Under the pieces are notes generated by a model. It was not told where the DNA came from and searched no databases. It saw only the letters and a list, made by a program, of their open reading frames with translations. Shown here piece after piece: positions 50,993-60,930 of a stretch of 64,000 bases of DNA. Every line of letters starts with the position of its first letter. The stretch's first letter is position 1. A program made the translations under genes and the position numbers. Origin of the DNA: Rothia gullae (GTDB lineage Bacteria > Actinomycetota > Actinomycetes > Actinomycetales > Micrococcaceae); assembly GCF_024294905.1 (NCBI RefSeq), contig NZ_JANCOC010000013.1:1-64000 (forward strand), read 5' to 3'.

Positions 50993-51919
50993 TTACTGGT
51001 GCTCCTGAACGTACTGCTTGAACTTCTCGTCGCGGTCGCGGTCGGCTTGGCGCTCCTGTTCAAGCTGCGACTGGTACTTGCGGATGAGCGGCATCTGATA
51101 CTGTGCCTCCAGGTCGTAGAGCTGCTTGCTCATGCCGACCTGCTGGTTACATTCGGCCTGGATGGTGGCGATGCGAATCTCTTCTTCGGAGGCGGGCTTG
51201 TTGAATCCGTCGTTCTTGCTCAGCTGCTCAGCCAGCGGGGTTTCCTCGGCGACGGAGCCTGCCGAGCGAGGGGTGAGGCCGCGGTCTGAGACGCACTGCT
51301 TCCACTTCTCTTCGAGCTCGCGGTGTAGCGTGCTACCGTAAACGGCGTTACCCGCCTCGGTGGAGATACGACTGGATGTGGACTGCCCTTCATTCTCGGG
51401 CCTCTTGCCTTCGGGCACCGCGGCGTCCAGGGTCTCGCGGGCCTTGGAGTAGCATTCGGTGCGAAGCTTGTCCTCGGGGCTCATGCTCTCCCCCGAGTTA
51501 AAGGAGATGGGGGCGGCGTTGGGGTCACGCTTCTGAAAACCGTACTTCTGGGCGTACTCGACGTTCCAGGGACCGTACTTTCGTCCCAAATCACCGCGGG
51601 GTGCGCTTTCAGAATAGGGAGCCTGGATGGTGTAGTTCTGCCCGTGTTCGGCGAAGCACTGCTTCATGGCAATCTGAAAGGCGGTGTGCGCGTAGTTGTT
51701 GGTCTCGAAGTACATATACTCGTCCAGGGGCATCTTCACAATGTCCTGCCCCGCGTCAAAGACGGCGTGGACGCTTTCGTCGCGTTCCAGCGGCGGGTTA
51801 AAGAGCGAGCATGCGCTCAGCGGGAGCACGCCGATGGCCAGCAGGGCACCCGTGGCGAACAGGCGGCGGCGCGTACCGGTACGAGGGGCGGTTCCGGTGC
51901 GGCGGTTGGGGGACTTCAT
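50993..51919 (-). CDS. Lipoprotein of unknown function linked to the MacAB-like exporter
   Basis: The protein has 308 residues. The N-terminus (RRRLFATGALLAIGVLPLSAC) ends in a lipobox Cys. The mature part is helical and charged with spaced cysteines (MKQCFAEHGQ; RTECYSKARE; WKQCVSDRGL; QAECNQQVGM) that could form two disulfides, and a Gln/Glu/Arg-rich tail (QLEQERQADRDRDEKFKQYV). The family was not recognised. The ATG at 51919 has AAGGAG 7 nt upstream. It lies 97 bp before the adaptor gene, so it is probably a substrate or accessory of the exporter. Confidence 0.75.
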   Translation of the reverse strand: MKSPNRRTGTAPRTGTRRRLFATGALLAIGVLPLSACSLFNPPLERDESVHAVFDAGQDIVKMPLDEYMYFETNNYAHTAFQIAMKQCFAEHGQNYTIQAPYSESAPRGDLGRKYGPWNVEYAQKYGFQKRDPNAAPISFNSGESMSPEDKLRTECYSKARETLDAAVPEGKRPENEGQSTSSRISTEAGNAVYGSTLHRELEEKWKQCVSDRGLTPRSAGSVAEETPLAEQLSKNDGFNKPASEEEIRIATIQAECNQQVGMSKQLYDLEAQYQMPLIRKYQSQLEQERQADRDRDEKFKQYVQEHQ

Positions 51920-52093
51920 CGTCAAACTCCTTATCGTGAGAGTGAGTTGTACACCACATTACACCTTTTACTCCCTGTCGCGCCCGAATTTCGGGAGGCG
52001 TGCAGCAAAAATTTTTGCGCGCCCACTCGCCTGCCGCGAGCTGCATCCTCTGCGAGAATATCCTCTGAGGGAATAGTCCTCTGGGTGGCATAG

Positions 52094-52137
52094 AAAAATC
52101 CCCCGAACTTCTCGAAAGAGAAATCCGGGGGATTTTC
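52094..52137 (-). terminator. Terminator after cydB
   Basis: AAAAATCCCCCG and CGGGGGATTTT pair over 11 bp, with an inner TTCTC/GAGAA hairpin. It separates cydAB from the lipoprotein gene. Confidence 0.9.
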
Positions 52138-52150
52138 AATCAGCTACATG

Positions 52151-53221
52151 CTACTTGGTCGGCAGTTCAGCCAGTTCGGTAGCGTCGTGAGCCTCGGGGA
52201 TGTGATCCACGTGCAGACGCTTACGGAAGACCCAGTAGGTCCATGCCTGGTAGACGAACACGACCGGCAGACCAAGGCAGGTCACGAAGGTCATAACGCC
52301 CAGGGTGTACTCGGAGCTGGATGCGTTCGCAATGGTGAGCGAGTATGCCGGGTCCAGGGTGGAGGGCAGAACGTTCGGGTACATTGCGGTGAAGATAGCC
52401 AGTGCGCCGAATGCGAGGAACACGGACAGACCAGCGAAAGCGCGACCCTCACGGCCACCCTTTGCGGAGATCCAAGCAATCAGAACAGCAACCACAGCCA
52501 GGATGGTGCACAGCCAGGAGACGCCGTTACCGGTGGTGAAGTCCAGTGCCAGAACCCATGCAACGATCGGTAGCAGCAGGACGGGAGACCAGCGTACCAG
52601 GGTGTTGCGGGCACGGTCACGAATGTCACCATCGGTCTTCAGCGCAACGAAGGCAAGACCCTGAACCAGGGAGAAGCCAACGAAACCCAGACCGCCGAGC
52701 AGAACCGGCAGGGAGACCCAAGCGAAGGCGCCGCCGACGCGGTCGCCGTTCTCGTTGATGGGCAGACCCATGGAGGTCAGACCGAGCAGAGCGCCGACGA
52801 GCAACGCGATGAAGAAGGAAGAAACAGACAGAGCGATGTTCCAGTTACGGATCCACTTCTCGTCGTTCTTCTTACCGCGGTACTCGATTGCGACCACGCG
52901 CAGAATCAGGAAGACCAGCGCGAGGGTCAGAGGAATGTACAGAGCCGAGAAGAGGGCTGCGTACCAGATGGGGAATGCTGCGAAGATAGCAGCACCGCCG
53001 GACACAATCCACACCTCGTTACCGTCCCAGACCGGGCCGATGGTGTTCAGCAGCAGACGACGTTCCTTCTCGTTCTTAGTGAACTTGGAACCCATCAGCA
53101 TGCCGACGCCCAGATCGAAGCCGTCGAGAATCAGGTACATGATGAGGAAGACGCCAATGGCGACAAACCAGAGGGTGGGCAGGCCCGGCTGACCGGCAAA
53201 GATATTGAAATCAAAGTTCAT
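52151..53221 (-). CDS. cydB: Cytochrome bd ubiquinol/menaquinol oxidase subunit II
   Basis: CydB (356 aa) is the second subunit of the bd oxidase and has eight to nine TM helices. The start MNFDFNIFAGQPGLPTLWFV and ILDGFDLGVGML are typical, as are NEVWIVSGGAAIFAAFPIWY and ALVFLILRVVAIEYRGK. It begins 21 nt after cydA on the same strand and ends at a strong terminator. Confidence 0.96.
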   Translation of the reverse strand: MNFDFNIFAGQPGLPTLWFVAIGVFLIMYLILDGFDLGVGMLMGSKFTKNEKERRLLLNTIGPVWDGNEVWIVSGGAAIFAAFPIWYAALFSALYIPLTLALVFLILRVVAIEYRGKKNDEKWIRNWNIALSVSSFFIALLVGALLGLTSMGLPINENGDRVGGAFAWVSLPVLLGGLGFVGFSLVQGLAFVALKTDGDIRDRARNTLVRWSPVLLLPIVAWVLALDFTTGNGVSWLCTILAVVAVLIAWISAKGGREGRAFAGLSVFLAFGALAIFTAMYPNVLPSTLDPAYSLTIANASSSEYTLGVMTFVTCLGLPVVFVYQAWTYWVFRKRLHVDHIPEAHDATELAELPTK

Positions 53222-53242
53222 GGTGAATCAATCCTTACCCGC

Positions 53243-54814
53243 CTAGTAGGCGAACTCCAGCACATCGCGCTTGGACTTGTCGTTGGACTCGTCCTCGTGG
53301 TGCGACTGAACCAGCTCGGGCATTGCTGCCACGACGCCGGCCTTGACGTACTTAATGAGCAGGTAAACCTCAACCACCATCAGCACGCCGTAGAGCAGGC
53401 CCAGGGTGAGCAGGGAGAAGAGGATTTCTTCACCGGAAACACCCGGGGAGATAGCTGCTGCGGTGAACAGGTGGATCGAGGGATCACCCTGAAGGTTCGG
53501 AGCCACAACGAAGGGCTGGCGGCCCATTTCGGTGAAGATCCAGCCCAGTGCGATGCCAAAGAAGGGAGCCAGGATAGACCAGACAGCAACGTTCTTGAGC
53601 AGCTTGGACTCGGGGACGGTGCCAACGCCCTTCTTACGGGTTACCCACAGGGCGTAGAGGTAGAAGGGCAGAACGATTCCACCGAGGCCCATCATGCCGC
53701 GGAAGCCCCAGTAGGAGACCTCGAGGGAGGGCAGGTAGTCAATCTTCTGACCTGCGCGCTGACCGTAGAGCGGGTTGTTGGGCAGGTTGGTGCCGAACTT
53801 AGCTTCGTACTCGGGCAGCAGGGTCTGGATGCCCTTCACCGGGGTGTCGAAGTTGTCGTGTGCCAGGAAGGACAGCACGCCGGGAACCTCGATGACGGGG
53901 GTGATCTTGTCACAGCTCTGAGCGCCGAGCTCACCGACGGTCAGAACGGAGAAGGAGGTGCCGTCGTGGCACGCAGCTTCTGCAGCAGCCATCTTCAGGG
54001 GCTGCTCGTGGATCATCATCTGTGCCTGAATGTGACCGGACGCGCCGATACCTGCGAAGGCGAGGAGGCCCACAACAGCACCCAGGCGCAGGGACTTGAA
54101 CCAGACCTGGAAGTCGGCCTTGTCGCGTGCGCCCTTGTCGGACTCACCAACAACAACCTTGCCGTCAACGACCTTGTCGATGCCGTCCTTGCGGCGGCGC
54201 CACAGCTTGTACCATGCGATACCAACCAGGAAGCCACCGGCAACCTGGATAGCGGAGGTGATGACGTGAGTGAAGGTCACCCATGCGAGGGGGTTCATGA
54301 GCACGGCACCGATATCGGTCATACGGGGACGACCGTCAATCATTTCTGCGCCAACGGGGTGCTGCATCCAGGAGTTTGCAACCAGAATGAAGAATGCAGA
54401 AATCCAGGAGCCGAGGACTGCCATGAACAGCGAGAATGCGTGTACAGCAGGCTTGAGGCGGTCCCAACCGAAGATCCACAGACCCAGGAAGGTCGACTCA
54501 ACGAAGAAGGCGAAGAGGCCTTCCATTGCCAGCGGAGCGCCGAAGACGTCGCCGACGAAGCGGGAGTATTCACTCCACGCCATGCCAAACTGGAATTCCT
54601 GAACCAGACCGGTGGCCACACCCATTGCGAAGTTAATGAGGTACAGCTTGCCCCAGAACTTCGTCATGCGCTTGTATTCGTCCTTCTTGGTACGAACGTA
54701 GCGAATGTACAGGTAGGCCACAACAAGGCCCAGACCCAGAGTCAGCGGAACCATGAAGAAGTGGTAGACGGTGGTAATACCGAACTGCCACCTACCAAAA
54801 TCAAGGGGATCCAT
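53243..54814 (-). CDS. cydA: Cytochrome bd oxidase subunit I
   Basis: CydA (523 aa) carries hemes b558, b595 and d and reduces oxygen with quinol at high affinity. MDPLDFGRWQFGITTVYHFF contains the first heme ligand His18. TFTHVITSAIQVAGG holds the b558 His and FTEMGRQPFVV the Met ligand. The Q loop region is about 240-330. The ATG at 54814 with AAGGA 8 nt upstream is chosen; the frame extends to 54850 without support. It forms an operon with cydB; the assembly transporter cydDC is downstream beyond the exporter cassette. Confidence 0.96.
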   Translation of the reverse strand: MDPLDFGRWQFGITTVYHFFMVPLTLGLGLVVAYLYIRYVRTKKDEYKRMTKFWGKLYLINFAMGVATGLVQEFQFGMAWSEYSRFVGDVFGAPLAMEGLFAFFVESTFLGLWIFGWDRLKPAVHAFSLFMAVLGSWISAFFILVANSWMQHPVGAEMIDGRPRMTDIGAVLMNPLAWVTFTHVITSAIQVAGGFLVGIAWYKLWRRRKDGIDKVVDGKVVVGESDKGARDKADFQVWFKSLRLGAVVGLLAFAGIGASGHIQAQMMIHEQPLKMAAAEAACHDGTSFSVLTVGELGAQSCDKITPVIEVPGVLSFLAHDNFDTPVKGIQTLLPEYEAKFGTNLPNNPLYGQRAGQKIDYLPSLEVSYWGFRGMMGLGGIVLPFYLYALWVTRKKGVGTVPESKLLKNVAVWSILAPFFGIALGWIFTEMGRQPFVVAPNLQGDPSIHLFTAAAISPGVSGEEILFSLLTLGLLYGVLMVVEVYLLIKYVKAGVVAAMPELVQSHHEDESNDKSKRDVLEFAY

Positions 54815-55302
54815 TGATAGGTCCTTACTATGTGTGTACTTAATGTGCATTTGTGCCAGATTTCGGGTAGTCCCCCGCCAATGGAGGGCGTACGAGAGTT
54901 ACTGACACAGTGTCTCTCATGCTTCTAAGGTACAGGGTTTTCCTGAGGAGCTGTGAGTATGCTGTGCATAGTATGGACGTTTATTGTTTGACGTTTCGCT
55001 AAAGGTACGTTGAACATTATCCCCCGGTGTGCGGGTGGATTGAGGGGCGAAACACTGTGGTGCATTGCGGGGTTGCGGGGTAGTTTCGGAACCACGGTGA
55101 AACTTTGCATTTTTATATTATTTTTGCAAAATTTTGGTGACAGATTCCCAGAATATGACGGTGGTTCAAGTAGTACTCAAAGCTTAAATTTGCCTAAATT
55201 ATACCGATTTTACCAAAATTTCCAAGAAATAGTATGACTATTATCACTAAAAAATCATTGAATGCGACACGCCAGCCACCGTGCCCCGCAAGGTGCCTCA
55301 AG
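54815..55302. other. Long AT-rich regulatory gap between cydA and parE
   Basis: This 488-bp gap has no gene. It holds the cydAB promoter region (not resolved) and, at 55100-55260, a markedly AT-rich stretch. It contains TTTGCA/TGCAAA half-sites (about 55104-55130) and a perfect 10-bp inverted repeat AAATTTTGGT (55129-55138) / ACCAAAATTT (55212-55221), 73 bp apart. These could be sites for redox regulators. No Rex consensus was found. Confidence 0.5.
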
Positions 55303-57405
55303 CTACATATCGATGCTCTCCGCATCCAGCTGATGGGCACCCGCAATGATGAACTCCTTACGCGGAGCCACCTCAGACCCCATCAACAAGGAGAACGCAC
55401 GCTCGGCAGCCTCCGCATCCTCAATGCGAATACGGCGCAACATACGATGACGCGGATCCATCGTCGTCTCAGCCAGCTGGTCAGCGTCCATCTCACCCAG
55501 ACCCTTATAACGCTGAATGGATTCCTTATAGGACACACCCTGCTCCTGCAAAGAATCCAAAAGCTCATGCAGCTGCTTCTCCGAGTAGGTGTACACCATC
55601 TCATTCGGCTTACCGCGGCGCACCACCTCCACGCGATGCAGAGGCGGAACCGCAGCGTACACGCGACCCGCCTCAATCAGCGGACGCATGTAACGGTAGA
55701 ACAGAGTCAGCAGCAGGGTACGAATGTGGGCGCCATCCACGTCCGCATCGGTCATCATAATGACCTTGCCGTAGCGAGCAGAGTCCAGATCAAAAGTACG
55801 GCCCGAGCCTGCACCGATGACCTGAATCAGCGCCGCACACTCAGCATTCGCGAGTACGTCAGTCACCGAAGCACGCTGAGTGTTCAGGATCTTACCGCGA
55901 ATCGGCAGCAGAGCCTGATACGAAGAAGAACGCGCCAGACGCGCAGTACCCAGCGCCGAGTCACCCTCCACAATGAACAGCTCAGAATGCTCAACATTGG
56001 TCGAACGGCAATCCACCAGCTTAGTGGGCATGGACGAAGACTCCAGCGCGGTCTTACGGCGCTGAGTTTCCTTATGGATGCGCGCCGAGACGCGGGTCTT
56101 CATCTCAGAGACGACCTTCTCGCACAGAGCAGTCGCCTGAGCCTTCTCCGCACGGGCGGTCGACTCCAGGCGAGCCTTCAGTGCATCACCCACAACCTTC
56201 GACACGATCTGGCGAACCGCCGGGGTACCCAAAATCTCCTTGGTCTGACCCTCAAACTGCGGCTCGGCAAGACGCACGGTCAGCACGGCGGTCAAGCCGG
56301 CGAGCACGTCGTCTTTCTCAATCTTGTCGTTACCCACCTTGTACTTGCGGGCATTATCGGCAAGGTGCTTGCGCATCACGCGCAGCAGGCCCTGCTCAAA
56401 ACCGGTAGTGTGAGTACCGCCCTTGGGGGTGGCAATAATATTCACGAAGCTGCGGACCGTCGTCTCATAGCCAATACCCCAGCGCAGCGCAACGTCCACT
56501 TCACAATCGCGCTCCACATCGGTCAGCTGCGAGCGGCCGTCATCGCCCAACACCGGCACGGTCTCAGTGAAAGATCCGCTGCCGCTAAAACGCCAGGTGT
56601 CGGTAATACGCTCATCGTGCGCCAGGAACTCGACGAACTCGCTAATGCCGCCGTCGTACTGGAAAACTTCCTCGTGGGGATCCAACTCGCCGGGGGTTCC
56701 GGGCAGTCGGCGCTCATCGCGGATGCAAATACGTAGACCCGGTATAAGGAACGCAGTCTGGCGCGCACGAGCAGCTAAATCCTCGTAGCTGAACTTAGCG
56801 TCGGGGGTGAAAATCTGCGGGTCAGCCCAATAGCGCACACGGGTGCCGGTTACGCCGCGCTTAGCGCGACCCACAATCTGCAGAGCGTCAGTGCCCTCGG
56901 TTGCGGGTGTGAACGGATCTTCGGGCTTGAGAGTGCGGCCGGACTCAAAGTGGCCGGGAATGCCGTGGCGGAAGGACATCTGGTAGGTCTTCGAGCCACG
57001 GTCCACCTGCACGTCCAGGCGCGAAGACAGTGCGTTCACCACGGAAGCGCCCACACCGTGCAAACCACCGGACGCGTTATAGGATCCGCCGCCAAACTTA
57101 CCGCCGGCGTGCAGCTTAGTGAACACGACCTCCACACCGGACAGGCCGGTGCGCGGCTCAATGTCGGTCGGGATACCGCGGCCATCATCACGCACCTCAA
57201 CCGAACCGTCACGGTACAGAATAACCTGAATTGACTGGCCGAAACCGGCGAGCGCCTCGTCCACCGAGTTATCGATAATCTCCCAAAGGCAGTGCATCAG
57301 GCCGCGCGAGTCGGTGGAGCCAATGTACATGCCCGGGCGTTTGCGTACAGCTTCCAGGCCTTCCAGCACGGAGAGGTGACGGGCGGTGTAGTTCGAAGAC
57401 GCCAC
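55303..57405 (-). CDS. parE: DNA topoisomerase IV subunit B (ParE/GyrB-type)
   Basis: The protein has 700 residues. The GHKL ATPase motifs are EIIDNSVDEALAGF, RDDGRGIPTD and GGLHGVGASVVNALS. The TOPRIM motifs are VEGDSALGTARLARS and TDADVDGAHIRTLLL, with LLPIRGKILNTQRAS between them. The start is GTG at 57405 (VASSNYTARHLSVLEGLEAV), with GAAAGGA 6 nt upstream. The frame is open to 57459 but no ribosome site supports that. It pairs with parC at 40608. Confidence 0.94.
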   Translation of the reverse strand: MASSNYTARHLSVLEGLEAVRKRPGMYIGSTDSRGLMHCLWEIIDNSVDEALAGFGQSIQVILYRDGSVEVRDDGRGIPTDIEPRTGLSGVEVVFTKLHAGGKFGGGSYNASGGLHGVGASVVNALSSRLDVQVDRGSKTYQMSFRHGIPGHFESGRTLKPEDPFTPATEGTDALQIVGRAKRGVTGTRVRYWADPQIFTPDAKFSYEDLAARARQTAFLIPGLRICIRDERRLPGTPGELDPHEEVFQYDGGISEFVEFLAHDERITDTWRFSGSGSFTETVPVLGDDGRSQLTDVERDCEVDVALRWGIGYETTVRSFVNIIATPKGGTHTTGFEQGLLRVMRKHLADNARKYKVGNDKIEKDDVLAGLTAVLTVRLAEPQFEGQTKEILGTPAVRQIVSKVVGDALKARLESTARAEKAQATALCEKVVSEMKTRVSARIHKETQRRKTALESSSMPTKLVDCRSTNVEHSELFIVEGDSALGTARLARSSSYQALLPIRGKILNTQRASVTDVLANAECAALIQVIGAGSGRTFDLDSARYGKVIMMTDADVDGAHIRTLLLTLFYRYMRPLIEAGRVYAAVPPLHRVEVVRRGKPNEMVYTYSEKQLHELLDSLQEQGVSYKESIQRYKGLGEMDADQLAETTMDPRHRMLRRIRIEDAEAAERAFSLLMGSEVAPRKEFIIAGAHQLDAESIDM

Positions 57406-57823
57406 GGGAATCCTTTCGGCAAGTGATGACTGTGTGTTCTCTACAGGTGTTCTCTGCAAATATGCTCTGCAGAAGTTTTCAGCACGGCAAGCTCGCGGAA
57501 AGGAGAAAAATGCCCCGGGCCTGCGTTCATAGCGGTCTGAGTTTCTATTCTATCGTGGCTTGTTGCCCGCTTCTGCCTGCGCCGTCATGAGGCTCTCTGC
57601 ACCGCTATGAGGCCCAATATCCGTCTTAGGCTCCGCCGAAAAACTGGGAGCGCTGAGAAGGGGGTGCTGAGAAGGGGGTGCCGAGAAGAGGCGCAAAGAA
57701 AGAGTGCAGAGAAGCACCGGCTGCCACTCGCCTATGGAGTAGCAGCCTGTGCGTGGATATCTGAATTTTTAGGGTGTACTTCTGAGGTGCCCACTATGGT
57801 CGCCGCATAGCAGTGGCACTGCC
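57406..57823. other. Intergenic region upstream of parE with short tandem repeats
   Basis: 418 bp with no credible gene. At 57652-57693 the 14-bp unit GCTGAGAAGGGGGT occurs twice, then once diverged (GCCGAGAAGAGGCG). The parE promoter was not resolved. Confidence 0.6.
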
Positions 57824-59053
57824 CTAGTGAGCTTCACCCGAGGCGCGCGAGGAGCTCTCGTGACGGTTCGTGACCATGATATTGGACTTGAAGTAGAACT
57901 CTTCAGGAAGCTCATTCCTGACCGGGCCGTGCGGGAATTCGCTGAGCTTCGGCACGAAGTACCAGTCCATCAGCTCACCACTGCTCTGCTTGAGCACACG
58001 GCGTTCCCTCATGGCGTGGCGTACCTTGCGGCGCAGACGCGGGCTGTCTTTCAGGGTGCTGGTGAAGACCCACGGAGTCTCGTAACCTTCGGTGATCGTG
58101 CCGAAGGTGATGCGCAGGTTGCCGTTCTCGTCGGCATCCATCGTGAAGTCACCGTCTGCGATATCGGTGAAGGCGAGCATCCAGCTGTGTCGGCGTTCGT
58201 AGCTTTCGCGGGTGGTCTGCAGTGCCGCAATGATGCGGTGGTCGACCAGCAGCTCCACCTTGCGTTCGGTGATTTCGCCCAGACGAGCGTAGGAGCCGAA
58301 GGCGCGGTTCGCACCGCTGCGGCGAGGCCACTTCGTCACCGCACCGTGCGGCACCTCCCCCGCAAAGGTGAAGGGGCCCCTCATGGTGCCGGGCAGACGC
58401 AGACGCTCGAACGGAGCGGTCGGCAGGAAGGTCGTCAGCAGCTGATCTGAGCTGACCGACTTACCCCAGCGCGCCATCTCAAAAATGGTCGGTTCAGGGC
58501 CTACAGGGTAGATATGCGGCATCTTGCGACCGAACTCGTCAAAGCCCTCAATAAACTCACCGTTGGAGCTGTATCCAGGCATGGTCGCACCGAGCGGGCG
58601 AGTCCACGACCCCGAATACGGCTTGGTCAGGTGCGGGTTCTGCACCGGCAGGATGCTGGTGCGAGCACCCAGGTAGGCGGGCATCCGCGAGAGGTTACGC
58701 CAGGCGAACTTCGCGGCAACCGCCTCGCGCCACCACATCGGGCGTTTGCCCGGGGTCTGCCCGCCCAGGCAGTGCATAAGCAGCCAGAATCCAGCCCAGC
58801 CGAGGCACCCTGCGGCAACCACCCAGAAAATAATCGTCAGCACAGTGTGCAGGGTTCCGGTCGCCCAGATATTCGTGGCAATCAGGCCCATGAACGCCAC
58901 CCACGCCGCCATGACATACGGGCCGAGCGTAACCATCGGATCGACCACCTTCACGGCGGCAATGACGCGGCGGTTCAGTCCGCGCCACACGTAGGAGTAC
59001 GCCCAGCATCCGGCGGCAAGGACGAGTGCCATCAGCAGAAGAAGGATGAGCAT
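57824..59053 (-). CDS. Membrane protein of unknown function
   Basis: The protein has 409 residues. Three hydrophobic segments lie in the first 120 residues (MLILLLLMALVLAAGCWAYS; PYVMAAWVAFMGLIATNIWA; TIIFWVVAAGCLGWAGFWLL). A soluble domain of about 280 residues follows (FEMARWGKSVSSDQLLTTFL; VELLVDHRIIAALQTTRESY; DADENGNLRITFGTITEGYE). The family was not recognised. The ATG at 59053 is preferred over the longer frame to 59107, since it begins the signal-like helix and has GAAAGAG upstream. A single gene. Confidence 0.7.
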   Translation of the reverse strand: MLILLLLMALVLAAGCWAYSYVWRGLNRRVIAAVKVVDPMVTLGPYVMAAWVAFMGLIATNIWATGTLHTVLTIIFWVVAAGCLGWAGFWLLMHCLGGQTPGKRPMWWREAVAAKFAWRNLSRMPAYLGARTSILPVQNPHLTKPYSGSWTRPLGATMPGYSSNGEFIEGFDEFGRKMPHIYPVGPEPTIFEMARWGKSVSSDQLLTTFLPTAPFERLRLPGTMRGPFTFAGEVPHGAVTKWPRRSGANRAFGSYARLGEITERKVELLVDHRIIAALQTTRESYERRHSWMLAFTDIADGDFTMDADENGNLRITFGTITEGYETPWVFTSTLKDSPRLRRKVRHAMRERRVLKQSSGELMDWYFVPKLSEFPHGPVRNELPEEFYFKSNIMVTNRHESSSRASGEAH

Positions 59054-59157
59054 CGGTGTGTCTCTTTCGCTGCAGGTTTTTCTACCGCGGTCGGTGACAG
59101 CAAGCATCAGGCAGATACACCGTTGACAGATGCCCTGCTGAAAGGCTTTTCAATAGC

Positions 59158-59196
59158 AAAACTCGCCTGCCGAAGGTACCTTCAGCAGACGAGTTT
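59158..59196 (-). terminator. Terminator downstream of rdgB
   Basis: In minus reading AAACTCGTCTGC... pairs with ...GCAGGCGAGTTT, with AAGGTACCTT at the apex, followed by TTGCTATTG. It closes the murI-MBL-rph-rdgB run. The rest of the 365-bp gap to 59418 holds nothing recognised. Confidence 0.75.
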
Positions 59197-59418
59197 CTAT
59201 GGTGTCACTAACCTTGAGGTAAAGCTTCTCTACCCTATTGTGCCTTTAATTGGTATGCCCGTGGGGGATTTTAGGGGAATGCACGAAAAAAATCGCGCCC
59301 AACCCCGCGTTTTCACCCATCAGACCGGCGCAGCAAGACCTGCGCAGCGGGACCGGTACAGCAAGACAGGCACAGCGAGTATGCTCTGGCGCCTCAGTGG
59401 CGGTTTTAGACGGCGGTT

Positions 59419-60075
59419 TTAGGAGGTCAGCGCAGCAGCAATCTGAGGAATCAGCGCCTCAAAAGCACGCGCACGGTGGCTAATCGAGTTCTTAATCTCG
59501 GCCGGAATCTCAGCGCAAGACTTGTCAACATACTGTCCCTCATAGAGGGCGTTCTCACCGTTCAGCTCCACGGGACGCAGAATCGGGTCGTAGCCGAAGC
59601 CGCCCTCCCCCGCCGGTGCGGTCAGCAGATCGCCGGGCAACTCGCCGTACTCGACCGCCTCAAAACCATTCGGGGAGGCAACCGATGCCGCGCAGCAAAA
59701 CTTCGCGCCACGGTGCTCGGCAGAAATATCGCTCAGTTGAGCCAGCAGCAGGTTCAGGTTCGCGGAGTCATCACCGTGGCGACCCGCCCAGCGCGCCGAG
59801 AAAATACCGGGAGCACCATTGAGCACATCCACCGACAGACCGGAATCGTCAGCAATAGCGACCAGGCCGGTTGCCTCGGCAACAGCGCGCGCCTTCAGCA
59901 GGGAGTTCTCAGCGAAGGTCACGCCGGTTTCGGGAACATCGGGGGCGTTCACGCTGGAGGCGTCAACTACCTGGGTATCAACGTCCAGGCCGTCAATGCG
60001 TCCGCGCAGAATTTCACGCAGTTCCTTGAGCTTGCCCTTATTGTGGCTTGCCAGAACAATCTTTGCGTCTGCCAT
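59419..60075 (-). CDS. rdgB: XTP/dITP diphosphatase, RdgB/HAM1 family
   Basis: The enzyme (218 aa) hydrolyses non-canonical purine triphosphates (ITP, dITP, XTP). Motifs: IVLASHNKGKLKELREIL at the N-terminus, AIADDSGLSVDVLNGAPGIF, SARWAGRHGDDSANL, GEGGFGYDPILRP and the C-terminal SHRARAFEAL. AAGGAGA precedes the ATG. It follows rph by 38 nt, the usual actinobacterial pair. Confidence 0.96.
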   Translation of the reverse strand: MADAKIVLASHNKGKLKELREILRGRIDGLDVDTQVVDASSVNAPDVPETGVTFAENSLLKARAVAEATGLVAIADDSGLSVDVLNGAPGIFSARWAGRHGDDSANLNLLLAQLSDISAEHRGAKFCCAASVASPNGFEAVEYGELPGDLLTAPAGEGGFGYDPILRPVELNGENALYEGQYVDKSCAEIPAEIKNSISHRARAFEALIPQIAAALTS

Positions 60076-60113
60076 AGTTTCTCCTTGTCGACGGAAATAG
60101 TTACTGGAACGGG

Positions 60114-60845
60114 TTAGTGTGCCAGTGCTTCACGCTGAATCTGAGCCAGCTCGGCGGTGCCTTCCAGCGCCAGGTCGAGCAGGCTGTTGAGCTCGTCGCG
60201 GTCGAAAGGCGCACCCTCGGCGGTGCCCTGAACCTCAACGAACTTGCCGCTGCCGGTGACGACCACGTTCATGTCGGTCTCGGCGCGCACGTCCTCGGTG
60301 TAGGGCAGGTCCAGCATGGGGGTGCCGTCAATAATGCCCACCGAAATTGCGGACACCGAATCGATCAGCGGGTTCGCCTTAGCGGGCAGAATCTTCTGCT
60401 CCTTCGCCCAAGAAATAGCATCAGCCAGCGCCACGTACGCGCCGGTAATAGAAGCGGTGCGGGTGCCGCCGTCAGCCTGCAGAACGTCACAGTCAAGCAC
60501 GATGGTGTTCTCGCCCAGCTCATCCATATTGATGACCGCGCGCAGGGAGCGACCAATCAGGCGAGAAATCTCGTGGGTGCGGCCGCCCACGCGGCCCTTC
60601 AGCGACTCGCGAGAAGAACGGGTGTTGGTGGCGCGCGGCAGCATCGCGTACTCGGCGGTCACCCAGCCCTTACCTTCGCCCTTAAGCCAGCGCGGCACGC
60701 CCTCGGTAAAGGATGCGGTGCACAGCACGCGGGTGTTGCCGAACTCGATGAGGGCGGAACCCTCAGCGTTGCGGGACCAGCCGCGGGTAATGGTGATGGG
60801 GCGCAGCTCGTTGAGGGCGCGACCGTCTTCGCGGGTTGCAGTCAT
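60114..60845 (-). CDS. rph: Ribonuclease PH
   Basis: RNase PH (243 aa) is the phosphorolytic 3' exonuclease that matures tRNA ends. [75 protein letters not shown] and [20 protein letters not shown] are all conserved. AAGGAG precedes the ATG. It is located between the MBL gene and rdgB, as in M. tuberculosis (Rv1339-Rv1341, from memory). Confidence 0.97.
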   Translation of the reverse strand: MTATREDGRALNELRPITITRGWSRNAEGSALIEFGNTRVLCTASFTEGVPRWLKGEGKGWVTAEYAMLPRATNTRSSRESLKGRVGGRTHEISRLIGRSLRAVINMDELGENTIVLDCDVLQADGGTRTASITGAYVALADAISWAKEQKILPAKANPLIDSVSAISVGIIDGTPMLDLPYTEDVRAETDMNVVVTGSGKFVEVQGTAEGAPFDRDELNSLLDLALEGTAELAQIQREALAH

Positions 60846-60930
60846 GGGTTCTCCTTGAATCTGTCTGCGGAATCTGTGTCTGTCTGTTGAGTCTATGTCG
60901 AAAAATGGGCGAGGCTGAGCGCAGTTTGAA

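Noticed and set aside
53297..54817. 506-codon plus-strand frame opposite cydA
   Set aside because: Antisense shadow of a well-conserved gene; no start signal or family match.
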